In this document: positions 24,047 to 35,419 of the stretch, one piece after another
Numbering within the stretch: the first letter of the stretch is position 1
Layout of the letters: each line of letters opens with the position of its first letter
NCBI GenBank assembly: GCA_037447655.1
Contig: JBBHKE010002876.1
Location: 58,489-122,488 of the forward strand
DNA: 64,000 bases
Source: Zygnema cylindricum
Taxonomy: Eukaryota > Streptophyta > Zygnematophyceae > Zygnematales > Zygnemataceae
Direction: 5' to 3'
Made by a program: the position numbers and the translations under genes
Notes under the pieces: generated by a model
What the model was told of the DNA's origin: nothing
Database searches by the model: none
The model's input: only the letters and a program-made list of their open reading frames with translations

Positions 24047-24858
24047 TAGAGTTGTGTATCTGCAAAGATTTGCCGATAACCGATATGGGCCTTTTTTCGG
24101 GTTGCCGATAATCGATATATTGGTATGATATATCGACATCGGTGCTATCGCCGATAAACAACCGATAATGTTATTTTCGGTTTATCAGTTGTTTATCGGC
24201 GATAACACCGATATTGATAACTATCGGCGATAGTTGTACTGACCATACAGCTAAATGTACGGCCCGTACATTCAACTGTACGGATTATTCCCCAGGCGCG
24301 CTGCGGACCCCTTTCCCCAAATTTCGGGAAAAAATCACGATATTTGCTTGATTATTTCTAATTTAAGGGGGTTTTACTTGGGTTCTGAGCTCCCATACCC
24401 TTCCAGAATGTCTTTTTGAATTTTTAGAAGATGGAGGCAGTAAATGGCGGCAGTCGACAGATTTGTTCGTCTACTCTGTTCGTCTGTTTGTCCGGATTTC
24501 GAAAAAGTTTGATTTTACAAATTTACAATGTAACTTATTTTTTTCGTTTCGGTACTATAGTTTTAGAACTATAAACTATTTGTTTTAAATTTGTCAACGT
24601 TTATGTGCTGCGCTGTCCGAAATAAACTGCAGTTGCACAGAATACGGAAGAGATTCTTACACATGGCATGCCAAGCTATTTAAAGTCAATAATATAATAC
24701 AGTACATTATAAAGTACTATTGCATGCGTGCTATATTTTTTTAAAGTTATCGCCAATAAGGGATTTGTTGGTCTCGAACCGATATATCGGGACCTCTAAC
24801 AGTTCGATAACCGATAACTATCGGTATCGGTGTTATCGCGATAATTTTTTTGACGATA
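24047..24858. mobile_element. Decayed hAT-like element related to the SEC16 intron element
   Basis: It begins TAGAGTTGTGTATCTGC, resembling the TAGTGTTGGGTATCG end of 13577-14488, and is filled with ATCGGCGATAAC/CCGATAAC words in both orientations at both ends. No matching right terminus or target duplication was found, so the right edge is approximate and probably truncated. Confidence 0.55.
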
Positions 24859-24932
24859 AACAACAAAAGCAATAAGTTTCAATAAAAACACCACGTCATC
24901 GAGCTCAAAAATGCGGTAGGACGAGCAAACCA

Positions 24933-24990
24933 CACCACCCATCGTTATTAGCGTTAAAAACACTAATGCGGTCGCTACTTCCTTTGGTCA
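24933..24990. mobile_element. Left end of a CACCG-family MITE, truncated
   Basis: CACCACCCATCGTTATTAGC and the following bases resemble the left end of the element at 28916. No opposite end is visible nearby. Confidence 0.45.
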
Positions 24991-26858
24991 AAACCACAAA
25001 ATAGAGTTAACAACATTATTTTAGGACGTAAACTGCTAAAAAAATACAACCGAGTGGGCTAAAGGGCTATTTAGTCCTCTCGTAGCTTGAAGCTTAGATG
25101 AAACATGCAAAAATGTACACATACTATATCCAGTAAACTAGACCAAGAAAACATGTTTATAATACCCGTCTAGTACAAGGAAACCAGATTGCAGCAATTG
25201 CAAGGGCTTTTGCGCTTCTAATGTTCGACTTAAAGAGTAAAACTTGCATCCTTCCTTTGTAGGCACCATCCTTACATAGTCCAGCCAAAGAACACAAGTA
25301 TGAAAGGACTTTACGTACTCAGTACAAACTAGTGGCTTAAAGTTCATAAAGTCTGGTACTACATACTGCACGTGTGCTGAAATACCCGCGCAAACGTGGC
25401 ACTATCGCATGTCACACAATATACGGATTTTGGGGCTTTTCTATGTGACACCTGTTTTGGTTGGAGAATTGGTCCGCGCTTCTCAAAAGTTAAACAGCCT
25501 TCTCGTAAATCAATTGCTGAAAAGCCTACTCATAAATTAAGCATTGGAATCTTGTACTTGTTTCGAAACGAGGGTGGAGAACACCCGCATCCACGTCAAA
25601 GCAATGGGAAGATTAGTATATGACTCCTTCAACAGAGACTTCTAGAAAAAGAGGTCATCATTTGAAACACGATGGATAATATGAGCAAGGATAAGAAAAT
25701 CCCCAAAAATAAATAAGTGACTAGCGTCAAAGCAATAAGACACCAACTCCCAGACATGCAATTGTGGGGATTAAACCCAACCCCCTCACAGAGATGGGAA
25801 AAGATGCCCAAATTTAAGCTTCAGGACTAAAGTGGCGATCGAATGCCATTGCGACTGAACAAGATGAGGAGGATGTTATAAAGGCGACCAGTGGAGGGCG
25901 ACCAGTGGAGGGTGACAGATGACATAAAAGTAGTGTGGGAGGGGAGGTAGGTGTAAGATATGAAGGTCAGTGGGTGAAACACCTCGTCAAAATGAAAAAA
26001 CCACCTCAAAAGTGAAAATGCTTGGGGGAAACTTCTGCATGAGACAAATTGGTTTGAAGAGCAGAATCAAGAAACTGGATCACAAAAGAGATCGAGAGCA
26101 ATGGCCATAGTAATACTTGGATGTTCAAAATGGAGCCCCATGGACATTTAATTAACACTCGAATGCCTTTAAACAAAAGGGGAGTTTGGAAGCGGGGAGG
26201 GGAGTCAAGCAAGGAGGGGAGTGAACCAAGGAGGGGAGTGAAGAAAGGAGGGAGTGAAGAAAGGAGGGAAATGAGGAGGTGACCAAGTAACACACCTGGA
26301 TTGTTGAACAAAATGGTCGAGTTCCGGCAATCGTTCTCTCAAACAATTGTCGGTCGGAACGAATTGCTCTATAGGGAGGTCTTAAGGCGTTCACAGACGT
26401 GGAGAAAATGATTTGTTTTCATTCAAAAGTAAAAACAAGTTTAACCAAAAGGAATGCTATAGGAGGTACTTCTAGTTTAGCATCGTGCTTTCTTAATAAA
26501 GTCTTCAATTATTATACTTCTAGTTAGAACCCGTGATAATTTCGATTGGTTAAAGCCAGCCAAAAAAAGAAAAAAGGAAGAAGAAAAAATAGGAAAAGGA
26601 AAAATAAGGAAAAAACGAAAAAAAGAGAAAAAACTGAGCCGACAAGAAAGTGCAAAAACAGTCCTAATAACAAAGTCTGAAAAGTAAGTTAGGATCCACA
26701 CTTTTGATGCTTCATATTAGCGAGATATGAAAGTACCTTTTTAAACCCCACAACATGAAATAGGCTCAGAACAAAAAGGGTAACTCAAAGCCTGCTACAA
26801 AAAAAACAATAAAAAATCGCTTACAATCTGGTTAACCACGATATAACATTCCTTATTA

Positions 26859-29800
26859 TCATCTGCCATGTTCAATCTCATTAGTATTTCTTTCCATATT
26901 ATCTGCCTTCATCTCCCCTCTAAGAAGACCTTCTCCCTCCATGTCACCCAATTCTTCCCAAAGCTCCTCTGGCCCTAATTTTGGTGCAATACTAGTATCC
27001 GAATTCCCTTCCGGAACCAAGAAAATAAACAAAATCGGCAACAATCTCATCATTGTTCGGACCAAAACTGCCACCCATAAACTCGAATAGTCTTCCCGAG
27101 TCACTTTCATATACCGCAAAAGTAGCGCTCCCTCCCACTCGGCTGTATGCCGTCCGAAATTCGATACAGACATAAGGAAAGCAAAGAGAGTACCTTCGAT
27201 TCCCGGAGGACATAATTGTGCTGCGAGAACCAACATCGGCATAAGCTGTAATCGAGCCACCGCATTGGACGCCGCTCTATCACCGATACCAAATAATTTG
27301 TCAGGAATTCCTAGAAGCTGATTGGTCCGCGTGACCAGAGTGAGATCAAGGAGACCGGCAAAACACATAAGAACCTGCAAATATATGAAGAGGGAGAGGG
27401 AGAGGGAGAGGGAGAGGAAGAGAAAGAAGACGAGGGAGAGTGAGAGAGTTCTTCATCTGAATCAGTAATCAGACATTGATACTGACAACGTCTGCTTTGT
27501 CAGTTTGGACATAATATATTGCACACCTTTCGTGTGGTGTATATTTGTATGTTCTATACGTCTCAAACCCTCCATACTCTTGGTACCACTTTTCTTACTC
27601 CTATGCAAGAAAATTTGGACCTTATACTTGACAGGTCCCACAAGAGAGGTTCCTAGCGCTCACATGATATGTGACAGAAAAGAGAAAGAAATTTCCAGTC
27701 GTCCACTATGTTTTTGCCACTCCACACTTTTGTATTCAAAGAAAAAATTGCAGTAAACCAGAAAAACGAAGTTAGGAATGGACTAACAGAAATTACAAGA
27801 ACTCAAAAAGCAAAGCAAGTCTACCAAGAAAACCTTTTCAGTCGCTTTCCAAATTCGAAGTTGTTGAAAAAATCAAAAACAAATTGGTTCCTTACCTGAG
27901 CCCAGGCAAGAATTTTTCGATATTGTGCTTGTTTAAAAAATCGATTATACACTGCGACTCCGACAAGTGAACCGATATATCCCATTGCATAGACGAACCC
28001 AATAAATCTCTCTTTGAATCCTGGCCCTTGGATTGGATCCGTGTACCAGAAAAAAATGGCTTGGCTAATATCTGGACAAATACCTCCCTGCAATAATGTC
28101 CCAAGAGGAGAGGGAGAGGGAGAAGGAGAGGGTGTGGGGGCGAGGGAGAGGGGGAAGGGAAGGGGAAGGGAAGGGGAAGGGAGGGTGAAGGAGAGGGAGA
28201 GAGGGAGGGGGAGGGGGAGGGAGATTCAATGTGTGACAAAAACGTTTTAATTACAGGTTTCAAGTCATTAAAACACTGTTAGGGCCTTAAAAGTGTACAT
28301 GTCCCCTTGAACAAAAAGGCGCAAAGATTCCAAATAGCAAAAAAAAAAACAACATATATGTTTCAGAGACTGAAAAAAGGAAAAGTTGGGATTTATCGTA
28401 TGGCTCGAATACTAACATGTGCAAGAAAGATGAAAAGAGCTGGTCGCCAAATCGCCCGATTTCTTATTGTTTTCAGAAAAAGACGACAAGATTTTAGCAA
28501 ATTCACCAGTTTTGAATTCCTCATATTTAATGGAATTCGTTCTTCCGGCAGCAGCCAAGCTGCTCCAAGTACAGCCATAAAAGTAAGAGAAAGAATTCCA
28601 AAAGTCCCCTTTGTACCCACTGTTTCCGCAGTTGGACCGCTAATTATATATCCCAAAAGGCCACCAGCAGCCATGGATCCCCATGAGAGACTCTGCAAAG
28701 AGAGATTTATTAACATGGTCATAAAGTGGAATTGGTTTGAGGCTTTCCATTTTTAAAATTAGGAGTTGCCGGTGTCAAAAAGCGGTTACTCAAGTCCAAG
28801 TATCAAATGTGCTGGATAGTAGATTATTGTGGTTTATTCCAGCTTTACACTAGGACGTCGAAAATCCACAAACACAACTAAAGATAAAACAACATCTAGA
28901 ATAGTTGCCGAGGTACACCGCCAATCGCTATTAGCGTTGTGTACGCTAATTCCGTCCCGCTTTTTTTTTTATTTATTCTCCATTAGCGTAGTTCATTCTA
29001 TTTTTTTCTTTACTCTATTTAGGGTTAATTTTTTAGTACCTTACAAAGTGGAAGTACGCCATCAGTTAATTAGTGTGGTGTACGGAGAGTGTCAGACCGT
29101 ACATAATTGTACCTTTTTAAGTGAAAAAGTATAATTAATGAGTTTTAGTAGCCGCGGACGCATGAGAATGTGCGCTCTAAAAAGGGGGTCTCACGTTCGC
29201 ACATATACGGCCAGCAACCACGTTTCGACTGTGTGAACGTACGATTTGTGTACGATTTGTCAGATTTTGTACGACTACCTATATTAGTGTAAGCATGTTT
29301 GCGACCGACATTTATTTTTTTCAAAGACCCAAATTAGAATTATTAAACAATTAGAATGTATGTTTTTTTCAAAATTTTCAAATTCTTAATTAGCGTAAAC
29401 CACGGTAATTTTTCATGTACGCTAAAGAAACTTCTACGCTAATAGCGATTGGCGGTGTAGTAATACTTAACTAACATAACCATGTTAAAAATAATACACT
29501 CCTCTATCTAAGACCTATTTATGATTTAAGACTTAGAAGCACTTGACATTTATTGCTATCATAAGGTCATATGAATGTGAAATACTGTATTATATGCTTT
29601 ACTCGTTCACAAGTTATCTCACTTAAGTACAGAATTCGAGGCAAATCATTCATAAATTCTCCCCTCTCCCTTCCCCTCTCCTCCTTTGTACTTTTCAATC
29701 GACAAGATCCCACCTGCAAGTCACCTGCATGTGTTGGATGTGCCCTTGTCTTTTCTGCTACGACAGCATCAATGACGACATCTGGAAATGCTGTCGCCAA

Positions 29801-32799
29801 CGCTACCCCTCCCATAAATAGTGTGGCCACTAGGGGGGTGCCAGCTGGCAGCACCACAAGGGCCCACCAGGAAAACATCCCGAGAGTAGCCATGATGGCG
29901 AGATAGGGCCATCGTCGGTACCTGAAACGTACAGTAAAACCCCACAAATTTATTCTGTTTTTTTTTTTTTTCTAAATGGGAAACATGCTTCAAATATCAT
30001 CGAGACGTGAATTGGTTGCTGCAGGTCATGGTATAACAAAGAGGGTATTATTCATCAAAATTGTTAGTTACACAATAATGAGCTCGATGAGCCACCAGAG
30101 TGAGACTCGGAGAGTCCACACGAGCCTATCTTTTGTTTGCAAGCTAGAGAGATTGCTGTAATTGACCACTTTCCTAGTTGAAAAGTTATTGTTAGCCATA
30201 TTGTTTGTTTTCCCTTGGCAACTAATATAAGAGGGGAGACGGGTTGTGTTTTCAAGCCCATATAGGCTGTGGCTTCTTTTTCTTTTGGCCCAAAGTTCAT
30301 GTTCAAAATGTGGATTTTATATGTGGTTATCAACAAACTAAATGCAATTCCTACTCTCTTGGCAACACCTGACCTGATTAACTTTAAATATAAGTCATTG
30401 GTCGGCCTCAATACATAATCGTCATCCTAATTGTTATCAATCTACAGTAAACAATCGCATGAAAGGTTTATTGTCACCATAATTGTTGCTAGTGCTAAAG
30501 CTATATTGCAACCATATTTGTCATGGATGCAACAAAAAACTGTATTAACGTTATTATGTCACCATAATTGTTATTAGTGTAAAGTAAATAATCGCATTAA
30601 AGCTGTATTGAAATTGACGACTAACGACGAGTCACGGACCTGGCTGCAGTCTGTCCCGAAAAGTTTCTCATTAGTGTGTTCAACACCATAATTGACATAC
30701 CTAAGTCAAAAACACTCAGATTTAAAGTGGTGTCATGAACTCTAATGAGCTCAGGCTATGAAGCTATTTAGACATTTCATTGCTTTTTTTAGGTATAGTT
30801 GAACAGGTTCAATTGTTGGAAAAAAACAGAACTTGGGGGCTTCCAGCAAACAGAACCATGGATGCTGCGACTGATGATAAACTAAAGACAAAATGCTCTA
30901 AACTTAACTAAAGAAAAGATCAGTTTGCTTTAGAATGATAAAACGAGGACCATAGGAAAGGTATTGTGTCTAACCCCGATATTGGAAACGCATCCGTGAT
31001 GAGGCCGTAAATCGGTTTTAAATCCCACGGAATGCTAGATAGTGCCTGACCCAGATTTCAAATTTAGAGGGAGAAAAATAAAAGGAACAATAACAAAGAA
31101 AGCAATCGATCAAATGGAAAAAAATATCTAGGAGTTACAGAAGTTTCACCAACACCATTTTTCTAAAAACAACAGAAGACAAACAAGCCAAGGCAGACAA
31201 AGGTGGGAAACAACAGAAAAACAAAAAGGAAAAAGGGTGAGGGGGTGAAGGGTTAACGGACATGGGAAAGGCGGAACAATGTGTTATCATTCTTTTTCCC
31301 CATCAACTCAAAAGACTTAAATGTTTCAAAAAGAAAAGTGACATCTATTTACCCACCACTTCACCTTTGCCTGTGCTTTATATAAAAGAGGAGCTAATGG
31401 TAATTCATATTTTTCGGACATATTTGAGTCACTTGAAAATGAACCAGGCATTTCTTTCTGTTCCTCCTCAACATAGCTAAAACTGACACAAAGTACAGAT
31501 TCACCCTGACCGCAACATTCTCACCACAGCTTTAGGTTTTGAGTCACTTGATGATTAACCATATACCTCTTTCTGTTTCCTCTTCCCCACATTAAATCTT
31601 AATTTTGACACTAAGTGCAAACCTCATCCTAATGACATCTATTCGCAGACAACATTCATGTTATTTCTCGTGTTTATACAACCTAAAACCTTGGAAAAGG
31701 TTCTTTCCCATTACCATTCACTGAATGAACGCGGTTCACTATTTTTTTAACAAGTCTATTTAATGTTCTTTTTGCACTGAATAAGCTACAGGCTAAAAAC
31801 ATCACTTGTGTGGAATATACGTATTAGAAGGATAAAAACATTATAAACTTGCCAGCCTAATCCCCACCAACAGTGGTGATCGGTGTAACTTCCAGCCTCT
31901 CCCTTTACCTCCCTCCATTACCCCACAGTCTAACCCTAATACTATATCTCCCCTCTATTTCCCCACAGTCTTAACACCGTAATACCATACCTCCCCCCAC
32001 AGTCTCAACCCTACCAAGCATTCAAACCTAGTGGTAAATGGTGTAGCTCACAGCCTCTCCTTCTCCTCACCCTCTCCGACTCCCACATTCTTAACCCAAT
32101 ACCATGCATTCTCACATAAAGGCGATTGGTGTAACTTTCAGCCTCTCCCTCTACCTCTTCCTCCCCTCTATTCCCCCACAGTCTAACCCTAATATCATGC
32201 ATTCTCACCGTATACATTTGAGTTGCATCTGGCTGCAATTTCTGCACATCTTTCCAGTAATAGTTTGTACTTATGTCTTGCAGAGCTTCTGCAAATCCCT
32301 GATTTATTCCGTACACCAGCATGATTGCAGCAACCAATGAAAATCCAAACACGTGTCCAATGGTCAACAGCCAATCGTAGACATCGAAAAAGATTCGGAT
32401 TAACGGCCATCGCATCCATCCGTCTCTCTTTTTTGTTTTCTTGTGTTCGTTGTGAGGCTCATAAGCATCTACTTCGGATGAATCAAAACCCGAAGAGGTT
32501 TTAGATATTATAGGGTTTTCTGAAGAGTGTTTAGGGCTTTTAGGGTTCATGGCAGGGCTAGAATTTCTGTACATATTGGGGTTTTGTTGGAGATTTTCAG
32601 TCTCTAAAGTTATTTTTTTGTCAAATTCTCCAAATTCAACATCATTTGGTAAAAATAAATTCATTTTTGTTTCCCCGTTTGAGATTCCATTATTAAAATA
32701 GGTTATGGCTTCTGAGGAGTTTTCTGCAGAAGGAGACAAAATAGAGGATTCGGTGCTTTGATTACCCGGAATCGAGTCTTCAGAGGTGGCAATGTGCAT
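26859..32799 (-). CDS. Folate-biopterin transporter (BT1/FBT, MFS) family protein
   Basis: A multi-pass carrier of the folate-biopterin transporter family; members move folates or pterins, but this one's substrate is not shown by sequence. Exons on the minus strand: 32209-32799, 30975-31045, 29714-29921, 28417-28692, 27896-28087, 26859-27374; phases 0,2,0,0,0; 617 aa. Recognisable blocks in order: YGINQGF..ALQDISTNYYWKD, IPWDLKPIYGLITDAFPISG (71-nt exon 2), YRRWPYLAIMATLG, FPDVVIDAVVAE, HAGDLQSLSWGSMAAGGLLGY, RPALFIFLAH, QGPGFKERFIGFVYAMGYIGSL, RLQLMPMLVLAAQLCPPGIEGTLFAFLMSVSN. About 130 hydrophilic Ser/Asn/Glu-rich residues precede the first membrane segment and do not look like a plastid transit peptide. 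A CACCG-family MITE sits in intron 3 and another about 135 bp upstream of the ATG. The ATG at 32799 is the first in the open frame; an upstream leader exon is possible. Confidence 0.9.
27376..27425. repeat. GAGAGG microsatellite in transporter intron 5
   Basis: A short plus-strand purine run beside exon 6, read as pyrimidines in the transcript, just upstream of the 3' splice site. Confidence 0.8.
28107..28222. repeat. GAGAGG/GGGAAG microsatellite in transporter intron 4
   Basis: About 115 bp of plus-strand purine repeat beginning about 20 bp upstream (in transcript order) of exon 5. In the pre-mRNA it is a long polypyrimidine tract. Confidence 0.85.
28916..29457. mobile_element. CACCG-family MITE in transporter intron 3
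   Basis: A 542-bp element with perfect 22-bp terminal inverted repeats (starting CACCGCCAATCGCTATTAGC), flanked by TA on both sides (28914-28915, 29458-29459). A TA target suits the Tc1/mariner-like group. No transposase is encoded. Confidence 0.85.
31885..32210. repeat. Degenerate 93-bp tandem repeat spanning the exon 1 donor of the transporter
   Basis: Units contain CAGCCTCTCCCTCTACCTC and CATGCATTCTCAC on the plus strand. On the transcript strand the true donor GTGAGAATGCATG (from 32208) recurs about 93 bp into the intron (from 32115) with the same following sequence. Confidence 0.75.
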
Positions 32800-32934
32800 A
32801 CTTTGAAACCTAAGTCAAAAAATTGGGATAACAATCACATAAAACTTGTAACAAGTAATGCTGCTTCCTGCAATCTTTGAGTCTGTCACTCAACTTTGTT
32901 CCTTCGAAAGAGCAAAGTGGACGCAATTTGAATA

Positions 32935-33363
32935 CACCGTGAATCGCTATTAGTGTTAATGACTTCATGTTTTTTTCGCCACTTAAAACATATTTTCTCC
33001 GTACACACTGTTGGATTTCAATTTGAGACCGCAATTTCAATCGGAAGCTGAGAATGTTACCTTTTAATCGCAACCGTCAGATCCACAATGCTACAAGTGT
33101 GTACGGAGAAAAGATGTTTTAAGTGGCGAAAAAAACATTAACGCTACACCGTGAATCGTTATTGGCCTTATGTACGCTATATCGGCACCCCAAAATTTTG
33201 ACATTGATACCTTAAATATAATAAATTACACTATTTAAAGAAGTGGACCATAATCTGTCACGTCTCTTGACACTAAATTAGAATCAATGACGCTAATTTT
33301 TTATTTACACTAATAATTTCTATACGCTAATAACGATTCAAGGTGTAATTACGATTCACGGTG
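32935..33363. mobile_element. CACCG-family MITE, outer element of a nest
   Basis: Its left end is CACCGTGAATCGCTATTAGT at 32935 and its right end is ATTACGATTCACGGTG at 33363, with TA on both sides. Its interior matches 34568-34783 (GCCACTTAAAACATATTTTC, GTGTACGGAGAAAA), and the arms fold back on each other. It is split near its right end by the element at 33147-33345. Confidence 0.85.
33147..33345. mobile_element. CACCG-family MITE inserted within another copy
   Basis: 199 bp with ends CACCGTGAATCGTTATTGGC and AATAACGATTCAAGGTG, flanked by TA (33145-33146, 33346-33347). Removing it with one TA restores the outer element's right end. Confidence 0.8.
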
Positions 33364-34126
33364 TAGTGGCTGAATCGGTCCGGTCAAACCGTTAAACCGT
33401 TATGGTACCGAAACACCTGCCCCTGTTTACCCTAGCCACGCGCGGTTGATTATCACTTTCTCGGTTATCCGCCGCGCTTCTCCCCGTGCAGCGCATACCC
33501 CGCTCGTACATGTATATTTTGATTATTATTTTATTTTCATACTGTATTTTATCTCACGTATTACCGTAAAACATCGGCTCAAAGTTCAGAGTTCAAAAAG
33601 GGTTTCGGTGCTCCAAACCAAACCAATCGGTTTCTGAGATCGCACGAACCGAACCGGTTCAAACTGTTACCGTAACGAATTTGAGAAACCGAATAGGCGG
33701 AGTGATATTGACAGTACAGTACAGTACAGTAAAGTACATTACAGTACTGTACCGGTAGGGCGGTATAATGTCGGTGCGTCGTACGCTGTGCAGTACGTCC
33801 GTGGTCCCTTTGGGTTATTCCAGATCTAACGTGTGGTTGACACCACCCAAAAGGAAACCGTGCGATTTACTTCACAGTCCTTTGAAGGTTAAGGGCATGC
33901 GTGTGTTCAAAGTTAGACTTTCTGCCAACTGGGCACTTGCGGACTACCGTACAGAACTTTCACTTTTAGGACTTCCTCTTTGTTGAATTTTGGTAAAGAT
34001 TAGGTCAATCTGTATACTTCATTGTACGATTTATGTGCTTTTCGTACGACACGTTGAAAACAAAATGGCAATCGGAATTGCTATGTGGACTTTTCAAAAA
34101 TCTATGTGGACATCCCCAAGAAAATC

Positions 34127-34920
34127 GTACATAAAAGTACACTTCTAGGACACCTGCTGGTTTGTGAGGGGGTGTCCACCCAGTCCCGTCAGAAATTCTG
34201 CATCCGTACCGACGGCCGCTAACACCATCTCCAACAACGCGCGTGGAAACTTGAAAAGTCTTTATTGCAAAAATTGCGATGGCAAAACCATCTGAGCCGC
34301 TGAATTACAGATACGTCAAATAGGGTATCGCGTGGATTTCAGCCCCCCACCGCATGACAAGTGCCAAGGCGTCATTCTGATTGTGAGAATAGAACATTCT
34401 GTACGGCACTCCGACAACTAAACCAAAGTCACAACAGACAACAGCCCGCAGTAAAGTGCACACACCAATGATTAAAAAGTACGTCTTCAAATAAAGTATG
34501 GCGTCAGTAGAAAAAAAAAGAAACGTGAATGCCGCTTAGCCAGCACGACCGTATCAAAAGTACAGTACACCGTGAATCGCTATTAATGCTAACAATATTT
34601 TCGCCACTTAAAACATATTTTCTCCGTACACGTTGGCCTGATTTTCAATTTGAGACCCCCAATCGGAAGCTGAGAATCTTACCTTTCAATCGCAACCGTC
34701 AGATACAAAATACCACAAGTGTGTACGGAGAAAATATGTTTTAAGTGGCAAAAAAACATTAACCCCAATAGCGATTCACGGTGTACTGTACTGTACCTCA
34801 CTCATTGGCGAGGTCTCCACGCGCGTTTTCAGAGGGTTACCGGCCGTCGGTAAAATTTTTGACGGCGTTGGTGGACGACACCCGTCATGTCGCATTAGGT
34901 GTCCTGGAAATGTAAATTGT
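34127..34920. mobile_element. Long-TIR element, possibly Mutator-like, containing a CACCG MITE
   Basis: The left side (AGGACACCTGC... to TACCGACGGCCGCTAAC, about 34147-34223) matches the reverse complement of about 34838-34908 (AGGACACCTAAT... TACCGACGGCCGGTAAC), with weaker similarity outward. No transposase or clear target duplication is seen, so superfamily and exact ends are uncertain. Confidence 0.55.
34568..34783. mobile_element. CACCG-family MITE (216 bp)
   Basis: Ends CACCGTGAATCGCTATTAAT and CAATAGCGATTCACGGTG, flanked by TA. The whole element is a foldback: TTAAAACATATTTTCTCCGT near the left pairs with ACGGAGAAAATATGTTTTAA near the right. Confidence 0.88.
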
Positions 34921-35419
34921 CGTACGGATATTCTTTTAGGGTTCTCTACCTAGCACTTTGAGGTGTACAATTAGCAACTTACTTTGACTATTTATGAAGT
35001 ATATTGGTAAATTTGTTACAGGCTTGCAGGGCTCTCTTTTGATAACAACAGATCTACAAATGCTCTGCTGATTGAAATTTTCTGACGTAATCTGATGAGT
35101 ATTTCTGTTTTTGCAGAATGCGTATTCCTCTCTTAATGTATAACATCTTTTAGAAATGTTTGTTACTGAAGATTCTAAGATAGTTTCACGTTTTGTTTAC
35201 AGGATGGCTTGAAATAGGTTAAGAGCTAAGAGATGATTTAAAAAAAGGAGAAGCTTTGGATTTTTTTTTGGTTTGTAAAATAAAATTGGTTTATCAGATT
35301 TCAGGACTGCAAATATTTGCCTCTGTGTTTGGAGTTCTGCTGAAATTTGCTCTTTAGGATTTTGGAGAACTTATTCTGAGAGTTTTTAAGATTTTTTAAG
35401 AGCTCATTTTGTTTCTAAA
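34921..35419. other. 5' flank/leader of the ELMO gene
   Basis: AT-rich DNA without coding signal; it likely contains the promoter and 5' UTR. Pyrimidine-AG pairs near 35116 would allow a leader intron, but I cannot confirm one. Confidence 0.35.

Larger units (their letters stand above)
22569..26858. other. Region between SEC16 and the transporter gene, transposon remnants only
   Basis: It contains the SEC16 3' UTR, a CT microsatellite (about 22834-22866), one MITE, a decayed hAT-like element and a MITE end. From about 25.1 to 26.8 kb I see short ORFs and small tandem repeats (for example GGCGACCAGTGGAG near 25.88 kb and AAGGAGGGGAGTGAA-like units near 26.2 kb) but no recognisable gene. Confidence 0.5.
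32800..34126. other. 5' flank of the transporter gene
   Basis: No gene is recognised. It holds the nested CACCG MITEs (32935-33363) and, near 33712-33745, an (ACAGT)n short repeat. Between 33370 and 33700, ACCGGTTCAAAC/CGGTCAAACCG-type inverted words suggest one more decayed element that I could not delimit. Confidence 0.45.

Noticed and set aside
25138-25371. 77-codon minus-strand ORF
   Set aside because: Isolated and without recognised motif or plausible splice partners.
30064-30411. 115-codon minus-strand ORF as an exon of the transporter
   Set aside because: It lacks transporter motifs; the missing block is supplied by the 71-nt exon at 30975-31045, which joins both neighbours in phase.
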